Positions 32,972 to 43,640 are shown, counted from the first letter of the stretch. The stretch: DNA of 64,000 nucleotides from Acanthamoeba castellanii str. Neff (GCF_000313135.1 NW_004457654.1:1436028-1500027), one strand, 5' to 3'. The notes: a model not told the origin generated them from the letters alone. Program-made: numbers and translations.

Positions 32972-33517
32972 ATGGCCGTGGAGCTACGTTCGGCAGCTCC
33001 CTCTCTCTATGCTTCCTACAACGAGCGCTGCTTTAGCGGACAACTGCCAGCTCACCTGCGCCTCTGCTGGAGCAAGCGGCTCATCACGACTGCTGGACGC
33101 AACCTGTGCTTTGGCGGTGAGGGTGGAGGGGGGCGTACCTGCGAGATCGAGCTCAACCCTCGGGTTCTGGACACTATGGAAAAGCTCCGCCACACTCTTG
33201 TCCACGAAATGTGTCATGCCGCCGTCTGGCTGGGCCTGACTCCCATCCTGGCGCACCGGGATGCCCAACCAGATCGGAGCGCGCACGGCCCCCAGTGGCA
33301 GGCCTGGGCATCAGCAGCTGCGGCCGCCTGTCCCGAGCTATCGCCCCTGAAGCCCCGTCACAGCTACGCGATCGCTTATCGCCATCTCTACCGCTGCGGC
33401 CAGTCTGCCAAAAGCAGCAACGCGGCCTGCCTGAAGTACTACGGGAGCCACTCGTTGCTCAAGGTGACCGCGCTGTCACGCTATCGCTGTGGCTCCTGTG
33501 GCTCAGACGGGTTCTGA
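32972..33517 (+). CDS. SprT-like zinc metalloprotease
   Basis: ATG 32972 (MAVELRSAAPSLYASYNERC) gives 181 residues. The frame is open from 32801, but the upstream 57 residues do not look like the family. The SprT-like domain starts LYASYNERCFSGQLPAHLRL. The zinc-binding motif HEMCHAAVWL is followed at the expected distance by HGPQWQAWA, giving the third zinc ligand. The C-terminus has a partial Cys cluster (YRCGQ...AAC...GSHS...YRCGSCG), as in SprT-like proteins with a zinc ribbon. Family members cleave DNA-protein crosslinks (Spartan) or act in germline/SUMO-linked genome protection (GCNA). The small size and absence of a PCNA-binding or long acidic region here leave the exact subgroup open. 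Its stop lies against the broken end of a kinase fragment on the opposite strand. Confidence 0.8.
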   Translation: MAVELRSAAPSLYASYNERCFSGQLPAHLRLCWSKRLITTAGRNLCFGGEGGGGRTCEIELNPRVLDTMEKLRHTLVHEMCHAAVWLGLTPILAHRDAQPDRSAHGPQWQAWASAAAAACPELSPLKPRHSYAIAYRHLYRCGQSAKSSNAACLKYYGSHSLLKVTALSRYRCGSCGSDGF

Positions 33518-34170
33518 TCCTTTAGCACCTTGACGGCCACCTCTCCTCCACGCCACGTCCCCTTAAACACCTATAGAGAGAAAGAGAGTTTGAGCAGAAT
33601 GGTGATGGGGGGGGGAGATTGTACCCGCCCAAAGCCGCCGATGCCGATCGCAGGCCCTTGCACGGCGATCTCCTCATAATCAAACAGCGTCGAGAGTTCA
33701 GATTCCAGTTTGATGTTTAACAGCGTGTGGCCAATGTCTGAGTGTCACGGAGAAGAAGGGGATGAGAATAGGGGTCATCACCGGCAGGGACGGCGAGGGC
33801 AGAGTCACCTTCAACCTCGATATAGACCGGCTGGTCAATAACGGTGGTGAGTTTGACCACCATCTCAACAACGATTGCCTTTTCTTTTTTCTGTAGCAGC
33901 AGAAAGATTGGAGAGGGGGGGGGGGCATGTGTGAGTGCTGTCAGTCCTTCCTTGAAGAGGGGCCAAGGGGCGTAGGGGCTTTATCTTGAGAACAGGGGGA
34001 ACGTTGAACAGCAGCGAAAACTTGTGGCTGCGGTAGGGGTAGTAGAGGCGGACGCGGAGAGGCTTTTTGCCGGTGTTGGCGAGGATGAGTGTGTCGGTGA
34101 GTAGTGCGTTGACCGGGCATTGCTTGCGTCGGTCGATCCCAAAGTCGAGGAGAGTTTTGTTCAACTGGGT
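33500..34170 (-). pseudogene. Truncated Ig/MSP-like domain plus tyrosine-kinase-like N-lobe
   Basis: Minus-strand exons give, in order, LNKTLLDFGIDRRKQCPVNA, LLTDTLILANTGKKPLRVRL and KFSLLFNVPPVLKI (a beta-sandwich domain with the DFG...CPVN...LTDTL pattern seen in amoebal kinases). After an intron comes VVEMVVKLTTVIDQPVYIEV, after another HTLLNIKLESELSTLFDYEE, the glycine-rich loop GPAIGIGGFGR, and after a short intron VFKGTWRGGEVAVKVLKDQN with the ATP-binding Lys. Directly after KDQN the frame runs into the C-terminal end of the SprT-like gene and stops. The catalytic loop, DFG motif and C-lobe are absent, and the N-terminal side is cut near 34170. It is a gene fragment, not a working kinase. 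Confidence 0.75.
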
Positions 34171-34199
34171 ATGCAGGGGCAAAACGAACAACGTTGTAA

Positions 34200-36031
34200 G
34201 TTCAGAGAGGATGTGGTGTGTGGTGGGAGTGCCTTCCCCGATTGGTTCGCCAATGCGTGGGGCAGCTACGCGATGGGTTTCCTCGTGGCCATGCGCCCGT
34301 CCTCGTTCTTTGAACGGTACAAAGTGCCCCCTACCCTTCATCTCCTCATCTCTCGTCTCGCTCAGGTTTCCTCATCCCCGCATACAACCCCCCCCCAAAC
34401 CCCACCACACCAGTCGCTCATGGCTGTACGTAGGCCTCGCCAGCGGTTACTGTGGGTCCACGACAACCTTCTCTTCGTGGAACCAGGACGCGGCAGCCCT
34501 CGTTGTGAACTCGGCCGATGTACCACTTTACCTCTTCCGCAAAATGCGGGCTCTCCTCCTTCTCTCTCCTCTCAAGTCCGGTTGTCGCAACAGGTGGTCA
34601 CGTTCTTGCTCATCCTTTTTTGCGGGGTCGCCGTGCCTTTGGTCTGTTTCCACATGGGTAGGGCCCCCCCCCCGCCGCCGCCAACCTCCTCACCCTTTCC
34701 CGCCCTCTGTTTCGCTCTTTGACCCCTCTCCCTCACCTCATTACGGCGAGGTAGGCAGGCACACACACGCGGTTTTGCAGCTCGTCAGAACCACGCGAAA
34801 GCGCAAACGTGAGATCATGGTCATGGAGGAGGTGAACGAGCGCCACACCGACAAAAGAACCCGAAGAGGCTCTCGCCGGAGAGAAAACCCAGCGGTGGTC
34901 GCCGGCGAGGTGGAGAAGAAAGAAGTCGTAGCGGCAGAGATGAATGACGAAGCAAAGGGCAAGTTGTCCCTGAAGGGAGAGGAGGAAAAGGAGGTAGAGG
35001 AGGCAATGGCAGAGGTGAACAAAAGCGACGACCGACACACCCCAGCAGGGATCGCAGAGAAAAAGGGGAAGATGCGCGCGGAAGAGGAGGACGTAAACGA
35101 GAGCGACGCCGACAGAAGAAGCATGACCGATCGTCGCAGGAGAGAAAACCCAGCGGTGGTCGCCGGCGAGGTGGAGAAGAAAGAAGTCGTAGCAGCGGAG
35201 ATGCAGGACGCAGCAAAAGGGAAGCTGCCCGCTATCGGAGAGGAAGAGAAACTGATCATGGAAGAGGAAGAGATGAACGAAAGCCAAGGCGACAGAAGAA
35301 ACGATCGCAGAGAGAGCGCGGCAGTGGTTGCCGGCGAAGTGGAGACGCACGAAGGAGCCGAGGAGGCCAAGTCGAAGGAAGAGAGGCTACTGCCGCTGCC
35401 TTATTGGCACTGCACACGGACGGATCTCGCGTATTGCCTTCTTCTATGCTCTGCTCTCGCGCTCCTCTGCCTGGCGTGGTTTCTGCTGGTCGTGTACGGG
35501 GGCGTGGCCAACCGCTATATCTGGGTCTCTTGCCTCTTTGCTCCGTTCGGTACGGACGTGCCAGTCGACGAGTAACCGACAGTTATCACCGACATTGACC
35601 GGTCCTTCTGCCGCTGCGCAGGAGCCATGATTCGCTATGTGCTGTCGCGATACAACACTTGGCGGCGGTGTGTGCGCTTCCCCCTCTTCACCTTTCTCGT
35701 CAACGTGGTGGGCTCGATCGGTCTGGCTTTCACCACCATCAGCATTGAGCTACGCGGCTATGATCTTGACACCGATGTTCCTGGCTCTGTCCTCCACGCA
35801 TTTCAAGGGGCTTCTTTGGTGAGCGATCCCCCCCCCTCTCGTTCATTCGTGATTCCTCCTCCCAACTCAGCATTGGGTTGCACAGGCTCGTTAACGACTG
35901 TCTCCACCTTCATCGGCGAACTCTACGCTCTGCCTCCGGTGCCGTTCGCGTACGCGTACATCATCGCTACCCTTGGCATGACCCAGGCCGCTCTCATTCC
36001 CATCAACGGTCTCTACACATGGCTGCAATGA
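34200..36031 (+). CDS. FEX: Fluoride exporter (FEX/CrcB family), apparently 5'-truncated, with repeat-bearing linker
   Basis: Exons about 34200-34316, 34414-34519, 34594-34657, 34755-35549 and 35622-36031 (introns 97, 74, 97 and 72 nt) join in phase. The first CrcB domain shows FPDWFANAWGSYAMGFLVA, GLASGYCGSTTTFSSW and VVTFLLILFCGVAVPL, then FHMGRHTH. The second shows CLFAPFGAMIRYVLSRYN, FPLFTFLVNVVGSIGLAF and GCTGSLTTVSTFIGELYAL, then NGLYTWLQ. The paired GSxTTxS signatures and two-domain layout are those of eukaryotic plasma-membrane fluoride channels. Between the domains lies an unusual charged linker of about 200 residues (34800-35390) with duplicated ENPAVVAGEVEKKEVVAAEM units 261 bp apart and a third partial copy. 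Oddities: the segment before FPDWFANA, where the first membrane helix should be, is missing and faces the kinase fragment. A GT-AG intron at 35819-35870 (52 nt) would break the frame by one base, while reading through adds 17 residues. Confidence 0.8.
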
Positions 36032-36059
36032 GCGGACGAATTCTCCGTCTGTCGTATAT

Positions 36060-36930
36060 TGAGCAGCGTCATGTTCCCTTTACCGCTCCGGCGTTTCGTT
36101 GGAAGTAGCGACGCGGGCAGCCGTCTCTCCCTCTTTCTCGTCCTTCTCTGACGCGTTCTCCTCTTTTGTGTCTTTGGGGTGACACTTCTTGGGCTCGTTG
36201 AACTCTTGTAACTTCGTGTTCAACTCTTCCACCAGCTACTTTGCCCTGTCAGCACGAGATTGTGCGTGTTTGGTCAAGAGCTTCGTAAGGGGCGCCCGTG
36301 ACAAAGTGGCACCATGAGGCCCAGCAGCGCGATGACAGTCGCGTCCTCCATCTTGCAGCTGTTGTTGCGTTGTGTTGTTGTGTGTTGTGTGAGCAGAACT
36401 GTCTCGTGGAAGGACTCGAGGCTGAAGAAGTGGCTGGCCCAATAGACAGGACCACCATGCCTTCACAGCCTCTTTCTTGTTTATTTCCAACCTGCATTAC
36501 TCTCCCTAATGCCACAACACTCCACATCTTGTTTATAGCATGCTTCCTTGCCTCATGGACTTCCTGTGCCTGCAGTACCAGTGCTGTCCTTGATAGTGAG
36601 GTGAGGCCTGCATAGATGGGGGTGAAACATGTAGTCTAGGTACTTACACATATTGAGTTGCAGACAGGCAAACCTATTCATAATGCCCCTGGCAGGAATG
36701 AGTAATGGTGCCATCATTGTGCTATGTCTATAACTTGGTATTATAGCATCTCTTCTATGATGCCCAATTAGGTCAACAGGAAGATACATTGGTCAGTCTG
36801 TATTATCACACTTGGCACACAATGTCTTCTTTGTCCTTTCTTCATCAGGTGTGGTCATCCTTCTCCATCTTCTTCCTGAGGCCACTGGTGAGTTATTACA
36901 TTTTTATGGGTGCACCCAATATTGTACATG
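36060..36930. other. Intergenic, no gene seen
   Basis: 36.1-36.35 kb is CpG-containing; 36.35-36.93 kb is CpG-poor. Open frames are short and lack family features. Confidence 0.4.
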
Positions 36931-36932
36931 CC

Positions 36933-37696
36933 TTAGGAGGCAAGAAAGTTGATCCAATTGGCGGCCTGGGGGAACTGCTGCTGCAGGGCGGTCTTGTTGC
37001 CCAGGTAGTCGTCCTGATAGACAAAGCCAGGGGTGTTGGTGTTGCCCATGAAGGCATAGTCACTGGCTGACACAAAGGTGCTGAACCAGGTTCCAGTGGG
37101 CACCACGTGCTGCATAACCTTGCCGGCCAGCATGTTATGGCCCATTTTGATTATCTCCACCTTGCTGTCTGGATGGATGATCACCATGGTGAGCTGACCA
37201 CCTAGCAAAGGGCTGTAATGTGAGAAGAGCATAAATATGAGCAAAGTGTCTGCAGGCCATCCTCACCAAAGCCAAAAGTAGGAACAGTACCAAGATAAAA
37301 GTGCCATACTTTGTCCATCTGCAACAGGTGCAAGTGTGACTTGTTGCTAAAGGGAGGACAATGAAGGAGGAAGTAGATTGTGGTCAAGTAGGGGCAGGTA
37401 GGAACATCCTGCGAGAACTGGAGAGGGAGCATGGACACTGGGATAGTTCTGTTGGCAATGTAGGTCTGGATGAAGAGACCTCCCTTGCCAGACAGAGGCT
37501 GCATGTTGTAGGTTGTGACCAGGTCCTGCCAGGTCGTGTGCCTGCAGGACTTATCCTGTGTGGGGGGAGAGGTAAGTAATTGCAGGTCCAGAGTATGCAG
37601 CAGCACAGGATATGTATGATGAACCTTCGTGGCACTGGCCCCAGCATGGCACAGGCAGAAGAGAAGCGCCAGCAAAGCAGCCCAGGTATGCTTCAT
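36933..37696 (-). CDS. Secreted cupin (DUF985 / Cupin_5-like) protein, three exons
   Basis: Exons on the minus strand are 37696-37625, 37555-37267 and 37201-36933 (introns 69 and 65 nt, GT-AG, phases match), giving 209 residues. The N-terminus MKHTWAALLALLFCLCHAGA is a signal peptide. The body follows the Cupin_5 order: GGLFIQTYIANRTIPV; LTTIYFLLHCPPFSNKSHLH; KVWHFYLGTVPTFGFG; then VMQHVVPTGTWFSTFV, YAFMGNTNTPGFVYQDDY and the C-terminus ANWINFLAS. In the family these blocks build a small beta-barrel, usually holding a metal through His and Glu residues. Several family His/Glu positions look altered here (for example DKVWHFY keeps the WHFY block), so a sugar-binding or structural role is as likely as catalysis. 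The gene is open although its surroundings are CpG-poor. Confidence 0.75.
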
Positions 37697-37879
37697 GTTG
37701 GTGTTGGTAGGAGTTAACTCCATGTCCAGTCTGGAAGTGGATACGCCTGCACTGTGGTTGCCTGACCAATGATATACACCACTGGAATGGGGACTTGACT
37801 CTTTTTTACTGGGCCATTGTCTTGTGGGGATCTCAAGCCCGCAAAAGGACTTGCCCCGCAATAACGGGGCAGAAGCCCA

Positions 37880-38200
37880 TTGACAGCTTTTGCCAGCGGA
37901 CGATATAATTTCAAAGAGTGTGAGCTGAAGATAGCGACCTTTTTTGATGTCATGCCCACCGCGCCAAGGGTGCTGATGAGGCGTTGCTGGCACGGCAAGC
38001 CGCGCAAGAGGCCCTCCATGGACGATGTGGTCATGCCCTCAATACCCAGCTCGACAGCCTTGCCGTCTAAGCCCCCTACCAGCCGTAGTATCTCCTATTT
38101 GATGTTGTTTTTAATCTGCAAGCTCGACAGTCCCGTTGACGAAGAGGCGAGCACTTCTTTGTCGTACAGCTCTGGATATCACTCGCGCTGGCCGGAGTAG
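37880..38200 (+). pseudogene. C-terminal tail of a tyrosine-kinase-like kinase (fragment)
   Basis: The plus-strand frame contains MPTAPRVLMRRCWHGKPRKR followed by PSMDDVV. The pattern 'P-x-x-h-x-x-L-M-x-x-C-W-x-x-x-P-x-x-R-P-S-M-x-x-V' is subdomain XI of TKL/tyrosine-type kinases. Upstream blocks of the C-lobe (HRD, DFG, APE) are not present in the preceding sequence, so only the end of a kinase gene remains. It lies 3.8 kb from, and in opposite orientation to, the N-lobe fragment at 33500-34170. Confidence 0.6.
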
Positions 38201-41050
38201 GCAAGGGGAAAGGTCTCGCCGCCGCGTTGTCGAGCCTTGCCGTCACGCCGCTCTGGGCTGCCGAGTCATTGCGCCGCCGAGTTGATGCGCCGTCTGGTCT
38301 CGCTGTCGCGCTGCGATGTCGTATTCGTGCGCGGGCTTCCCCGTCACGCTGCAGCACAGCTGAATTGTGTGGCCGCGCGCGCTGCCCAGGCGTCCTGTCC
38401 CACAAACTCAAAGTGAGGCCGGCTCTACTTGTTGTCTTGCCGGCTCGCCCTCACGACAGCAACTCGACGACGCCAAGACGCCGCGCATCAGAAGGCCGCG
38501 TCAAGTAGGCCGTGTCAACCATACCGCCTCGATTACGCTGCGCCGTGTACTCCGCGTCAAGTAGGCTTTCCGAGTACGCCGCACGCCTCACGTATGTTGC
38601 GGCGGAAGCGTGCGCGTCAAGATGCTGCTGCCTATGCTCGCATGAGTATGCCGCTGGCGCCAGTCCAAACTCGGCGCCAGACAAACTCGATTCGCCTTGC
38701 TGGGTTGTTGGGCCGACACATACCCGACTTACCTCGCCATCAAACTCAAACTTGGTCGGATGCAAACTGGATACAAGCCCACCTCCACCCGCCTTGGTAT
38801 TTTGCTGCGCCCACCCAAACTCGACCGCGCCGAGTATGCTGACCGCTGATGCGAGCGCGGCACGCAGAGCTTCTGCGTTTAACGCAGCGCGGGGGCAAAG
38901 CTTGAATACTTTGGAATTACGACTTGCCAGCGTGCGCAGAAAAGTGGCTCGGCAGCGCGCACCGTTGGCGCTTGTGCGGCGAGAGCTCGGGATGTAGCAA
39001 ACGGTGGGCAGGCATTGACGAGTTGGTGAGTGTGGTTGGCTTTGTGTCGTTGGCTGCGAGGCAGACAAAAATTTGACCCCACGGCCTCGAACACAACCCG
39101 ACGTCAACTTTGCCCTCGACCGCCGATCAACGTACATATTTCGACCAGCAGCGCCGCGTCGCCAACAATCGCGTTGGGCGCATCGACAAGACGAGCATGG
39201 CGGGCCCGCTTACATCAACTTTGACCGTAAAAGCGTCAAGTCGCGCAGCTGCTGGCCGCGAGCCGCGAACCCGGTTCGTTGACACGAACTCGACTGGCCT
39301 CGCCCCCGACGCAAAATTGGTCCGACGCAACGGCGATGTACTTTCTACTCGACTTGCTGTATCACCGACTCGCCGACGCCGGGCCAAACACGCAGTGCCA
39401 AGCACGCCGGGCGAAACACGCAGCATCAAGCATGACGCACCAAGCATGGCCGAGAATGCCGCGCCGAGTACGCAACGTCAGGCATGCCGCGCCGAAACGT
39501 CGCGTCGGCTACAGGCCAGACTCGGCAGTAAACTGTATTTGCGTTGCCGACTTGGTGAGCTAATACTAGCCCGACCGTCCGGCGCAAACTTGGTGGAACG
39601 CAACCGTGATGCAAGCTTGGCTCGGCTTGTCGTCGGCGTCCTCGCGGCACAAACCCGATGCGTGTTGCCGTCGCCGGTGCCGTCGGCGCGGTGGCGCGCG
39701 GGTCAAGAACAGCAGCGTCATGAGCAGCAGCCAGCGAGGGTGGTGACGAGGGCGGGGGCTGGGGCTGCGTGCGGTGCTCGCGTTTGTTGTTTTTATTTGG
39801 AGTGCGCGCGACAATACACCGACGCCAAGGCAGAGCTCGCTGGGTCGCGGCAATGCGACTCAACGAGGCGCCCGTGGGCGGCAGCGGCCGAGCACGTCTG
39901 CATCAACACACGCCCCCACGAGAGAGCACGCGCCGTACCCACCGCCGCCGCCGCCACCCATCGCCGCCCTACCCACCGGCCGCTGCCGCAAACATTGGCG
40001 CGCGGCGCGTTTGCTGCGGGCGCAGAATTGGACGCCGACGCAAACATCGCGCCTCGGCGGTGGCGCGTTTGCTATCAGTCCTGGTGGCTGTGCCTCTTCT
40101 TTGACGCTGGCGACTACGTCGCGTCGGTGTGGTGCGGCATGGCAATGTGTGCGAGCGCTCGAGCGGTACCTGTCGTTGTCAGGGCGTCCAGGGCTCGAAC
40201 ATCAGCGCCGAACGCGTCAGCGGCAGGAGCGAGAGCGCAAGTAGCAGCAGCAGCGACAGCGACAGCAACGAGTGCATCATCAGCGAGCGCGGCAGCGGCA
40301 GCGATGGCGGTGCAAGCGCGATTGCCGTGGGCGGCGCGCGGGGCGATGACGGCAGCGATGCGTGCACTGCCGCAGCGCGCGTCTGCGTAGGGATCGCCTC
40401 GGTACCAATGCGTCGCGTAGGGGCCAGCGGCATGTTGAGTGGTGCTGGCGGCATGCGGGGGCAGGCGGCATCTCGCCCGGTTTGATCATTGTCACAACAA
40501 AACCTCCAAGCCGACGCACGCTCGTCACCACCTCCCCTCTGCTGCCGCCGCCACGTCGCTGCCGCCGTCGCTCTCTCTTTTCTGCTGCACGCGCGCGATC
40601 GTGCCCGTCGTCGCTTTGACGCGAACACGGCGGCGACTCTGTTCGCCCTTCGTGATGATCACGATGGATTGACGTGCGGCGCGATGACGGGACCGCACCA
40701 CTTCTCAACGATTTTTTCAGTGTTCAGCGTAGCTTTTCCTTGCCGCCAGTGGTCGCAGGTCGCAGGTCGCAGGGGGCCTGCTGCGCAAACGCCACGAACC
40801 ACATACGCGCCCGCGGGCTAGGCAAAGCGCAGCGCCGCAGTGACTGCCTCTTTGGGCGATTGTCGGCGGGAGTTGACTCGTAACGAGTTGTGTGGAGTCG
40901 AAAAGGCATCGAGTAGGACTCAGTCTGCGAGTCGAGTTTGGACCTTGACTCGAGTAGGTCTGCCGCGCGCCCGACTGATCCCTGCAAAAACTGACGTGCC
41001 CTCAGCATTGCTCCCGCCGCCGTTGCTCCCGCCCCTGTTGTTCCCGCCCC
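38200..41050. repeat. CpG-rich composite repeats and low-complexity blocks
   Basis: 38.45-38.65 and 39.37-39.5 kb carry the GTCAAGTAGGCCGTGTCAAC / AAGCACGCCGGGCGAAACAC-type units. 39.1-39.25 kb carries one unit of the 103-bp satellite. 39.75-39.9 kb is an inverted CpG-rich copy of the 8.4-kb repeat. 40.2-40.35 kb is a run of AGCAGCAGCGACAGCGACAG-like triplets. The 426-codon frame through this region is an artefact. Confidence 0.55.
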
Positions 41051-41129
41051 TGTGTCGAGGTGCGCATCTTCGCGTCGCCCTTTGCTTGCAGTGTTGGCGC
41101 ACTCGCCGAGTTATTCATCCCCGCACTCC

Positions 41130-42656
41130 CAACAGCCGGTGCTGTTGGAGCCGGGATCGTTCTTTAAAGCCTGCGCCATACTCGCAGCCAACGTCCACAA
41201 TGTTGAACTCATGTTGGTAGACATTGGGGCCAATGGTCAATGCCAGATCAACTCACCCCTGGACCTTCAGCACTTCCCCAGAAGCCATAGTCCACATCTG
41301 TTTGCACAGTCTTGTTGTCACCCCAGTAGGCAGCAGTGCAAGCTTGACAAAGCAGCCTGCTGCTCTGGAGTCAACCAGGAGATCAATCATTCATTCTCCC
41401 AACTGAGCTTGGATGGTGGGTCCTGACCCACCCATCTTCATCTTGACAGACGTTGTCTTGACGCCCTGGATTGTGTTGACTGACTTGCCCAAGGATTTGT
41501 CCTTCTTGTATGATCCCTCCACTTGTGGGCATTTGGACTGTTGATGGCCCTCTTTCCTGCACATCCAGCAGCTTGTAGGCCTCAGTGGCCCTCATGGCCC
41601 TGACCCACCCTTGCTCCTTGAACCAGCACTTGGAGGCTGTATGCCTCCCACCTTTAACAATGGTTTCCCACTCAATCAAAGCCATGAAGCTTCTCAATCC
41701 CAAATCCTTTCCTGAGATGAGCTCTCATCTTGCCTCCTCCTTGGAGGCAGCCTTGACAGCAGTTTCAAGGTTGGGGTACACAGTACCCTTGACCTTCTTC
41801 CAAAGCTTGGGTATGAGCCCATTCATGAAATGGCTCACCTGGAACGTAGCTGCCATGTCCAGCATCATCACCCACAGCTTCTCCTTGAATTACAATCAGT
41901 AGATGGTGACCAACTCCAACTTCTCTTGTTGGACCTTTGCTAGTTGCTTGTATGTGTAGTAGTAGTCTAGCTTCTTGCAGCCATACACATGGGTCAACTG
42001 CTCTTGCAGTGTTGCCCATGTTAGTGGGACACCAGCCTTCAGACCTGTGCATGCCCACTTGCATATAGCCTCAGCCTCCCCCTCAAGCTGGTTGGCGGCC
42101 CACCTGACTAACTCATCATCAGACCATCCTCCCTGGCTGGCAGCTTCCTACATCTTGTCAAGGAACAATATGATGTCTTTGTTCTTGTCACCCTTGAACT
42201 TGGAGGTTGTGTAGATTCACTACCACCCATCTTGGTTCCTGGCAAGCTCAGGGAAGGCTCTTGTGAGCCCTTCACCCTGGCGCAAACAGTGTCAAACCAA
42301 CCATCTGCCAGTTCCATCACTCCCACATCAAGGTTGTGTTGGTCAAACTAGACAGTTTTGAAGGTGTCTTGGGGCATTGCTGTCATCAATCATACTCCAA
42401 TTAGAGTAAGTGTCTTCTCCAAACCCCCTTTGATGGCGCAGACTCTCTGGTTGATGGCAGCCATCAAGTTGAGTAGCTGAGCCATCATCATCTCAAGCTG
42501 GCCAAGCTTGTCTTCTTTCTTGGCCTTTTCCTCAACTGCTGGGGTGGTTGCAAGGCCTGATGGCAAGACCACAGGGCCTGATGACGCCACCTTGACAGGT
42601 GACACTGTTGCCCTTGGCATTGGCTTGGTAGCTCTCATGGACAAGGTCAAGCTCAT
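41130..42656 (-). pseudogene. Decayed Ty3/gypsy-like gag and protease fragment
   Basis: On the minus strand the reading goes from MSLTLSMRATKPMPRATVSP (42656), through a helix EDKLGQLEMMMAQLLNLMAA, to DDELVRWAANQLEGEAEAIC, LKAGVPLTWATLQEQLTHVY and FMNGLIPKLWKKVKGTVYPN (about 42120-41760). This is the typical order of a retrotransposon Gag capsid domain. A zinc knuckle CWMCRKEGHQQSKC follows (about 41568-41527), then IDLLVDSRAAGCFV (about 41385-41340), the aspartic protease site with the usual Gly after DS replaced by Arg. Stops and frameshifts are frequent and CG is scarce. Reverse transcriptase is absent: the element stops near 41130 at CpG-rich sequence. No second LTR was recognised. Confidence 0.65.
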
Positions 42657-42659
42657 TGT

Positions 42660-43130
42660 GTCAGAATCAGTGGGTTCCCCTTAACCTTGTAGTATTGGAT
42701 TGTCTTATATGAAGATGATCCTGCTGTTGTTGCCAAATGTAGGAGTGTGGGAGGAATAGACCAACTGGGTCTCAGGTAGATGGGCCTCAGGGAGGTCCTG
42801 TCCTTGTCTAATCAGAAGAAGTCCCTTTTATTACCCCTTGGTAACATCTTATATACAGGAGTTATCTCCAGAGATAACTCACCAGGAAAATTTCATTTCC
42901 CTTTGGGTTTTCCAGGTGGATGGAGGCGAACTCTGGCAGCTGGCAGAACAGGGGCTCTGCCACACTGCAGATGCAGCTCCCTTCTCTAGTTGGCTCCCAA
43001 TTTCTCCTGCTCTTGCACCACCCCATTCAAAGCTACAAGGGCAAAATGGAATTCATCTTTCCCCCTCCCTGAGGAAGAATTCTTTGCATGTTTTTGGTGT
43101 TTTTTGGGCTTGACATTTATCCCACTTTAA
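42660..43130. other. Probable 5' flank or LTR remnant of the gag fragment
   Basis: CpG-poor; contains TTATATACA (about 42850) and runs that could be an old LTR on the minus strand. No second copy exists in the window to prove it. Confidence 0.25.
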
Positions 43131-43139
43131 TGTTGTGTA

Positions 43140-43640
43140 TGGTGGTTGTGGGGTATGGAGCACTCAGGATAGTGGCCATGGTTGAGGCGCAGCTGGACAG
43201 CTCTGAGGCTTCCACTGCCAGCTGCTTGGGCGATGGTCCTGTTGGTGGTTGGCGCCACGCCATGTAGAAGGAGCTTGAGCATGTCCACGTTGCCTTGCGC
43301 AGCTGCACACTGTGTTGTTGTTGTGTGGAGCTCCATGAGCAACCCAATCACACTCACACACACATGCACACACACACGCACTCACACACACTCACACTCA
43401 CGCACGCACACACACGGGGACGTACATCAAAGGCTTTGTTGATCACCACTATTGTGCACCACGCACTGTGGATCGATATGGACCATCCGCTTGAGGATGT
43501 CTGTGTTCTCTTTCGACGCTGCAGCAACACATGCACTCCATGCCCAACCCATTCCCTTTGAATGCAACCACTGGATGACGGCTAGGCCCCCTCCCAAAGC
43601 TGCTCAACAATGGGCTCTCTTGGTCCCGGAGATGATTGCA
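43140..43640 (-). pseudogene. Ankyrin-repeat gene fragment, two exons
   Basis: Minus strand: WLHSKGMGWAWSACVAAASK, ENTDILKRMVHIDPQCVVHN (about 43580-43440), then a GTACGT donor and a CA/TG-rich intron, then CAAAQGNVDMLKLLLHGVA and QAAGSGSLRAVQL (about 43310-43175). These are ankyrin-like units (AAA-x-G-N-x-D-h-L-K-x-L-L). The frame is lost on both sides and the surroundings are part CpG-poor. It lies directly downstream of the EGF-domain gene on the same strand. Confidence 0.5.
43348..43422 (+). repeat. CA-rich microsatellite
   Basis: ACTCACACACACATGCACAC-like dinucleotide runs of about 75 bp inside the intron of the ankyrin fragment. Confidence 0.85.

Noticed and set aside
34120..34200. Exporter start at ATG 34120
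   Set aside because: This part of the plus-strand frame overlaps the clearly coding minus-strand kinase exon and lacks a membrane helix.
39110..40390. 426-codon open frame
   Set aside because: It lies in CpG-rich composite repeats including a satellite unit and AGC-like triplets, with no recognisable domain.
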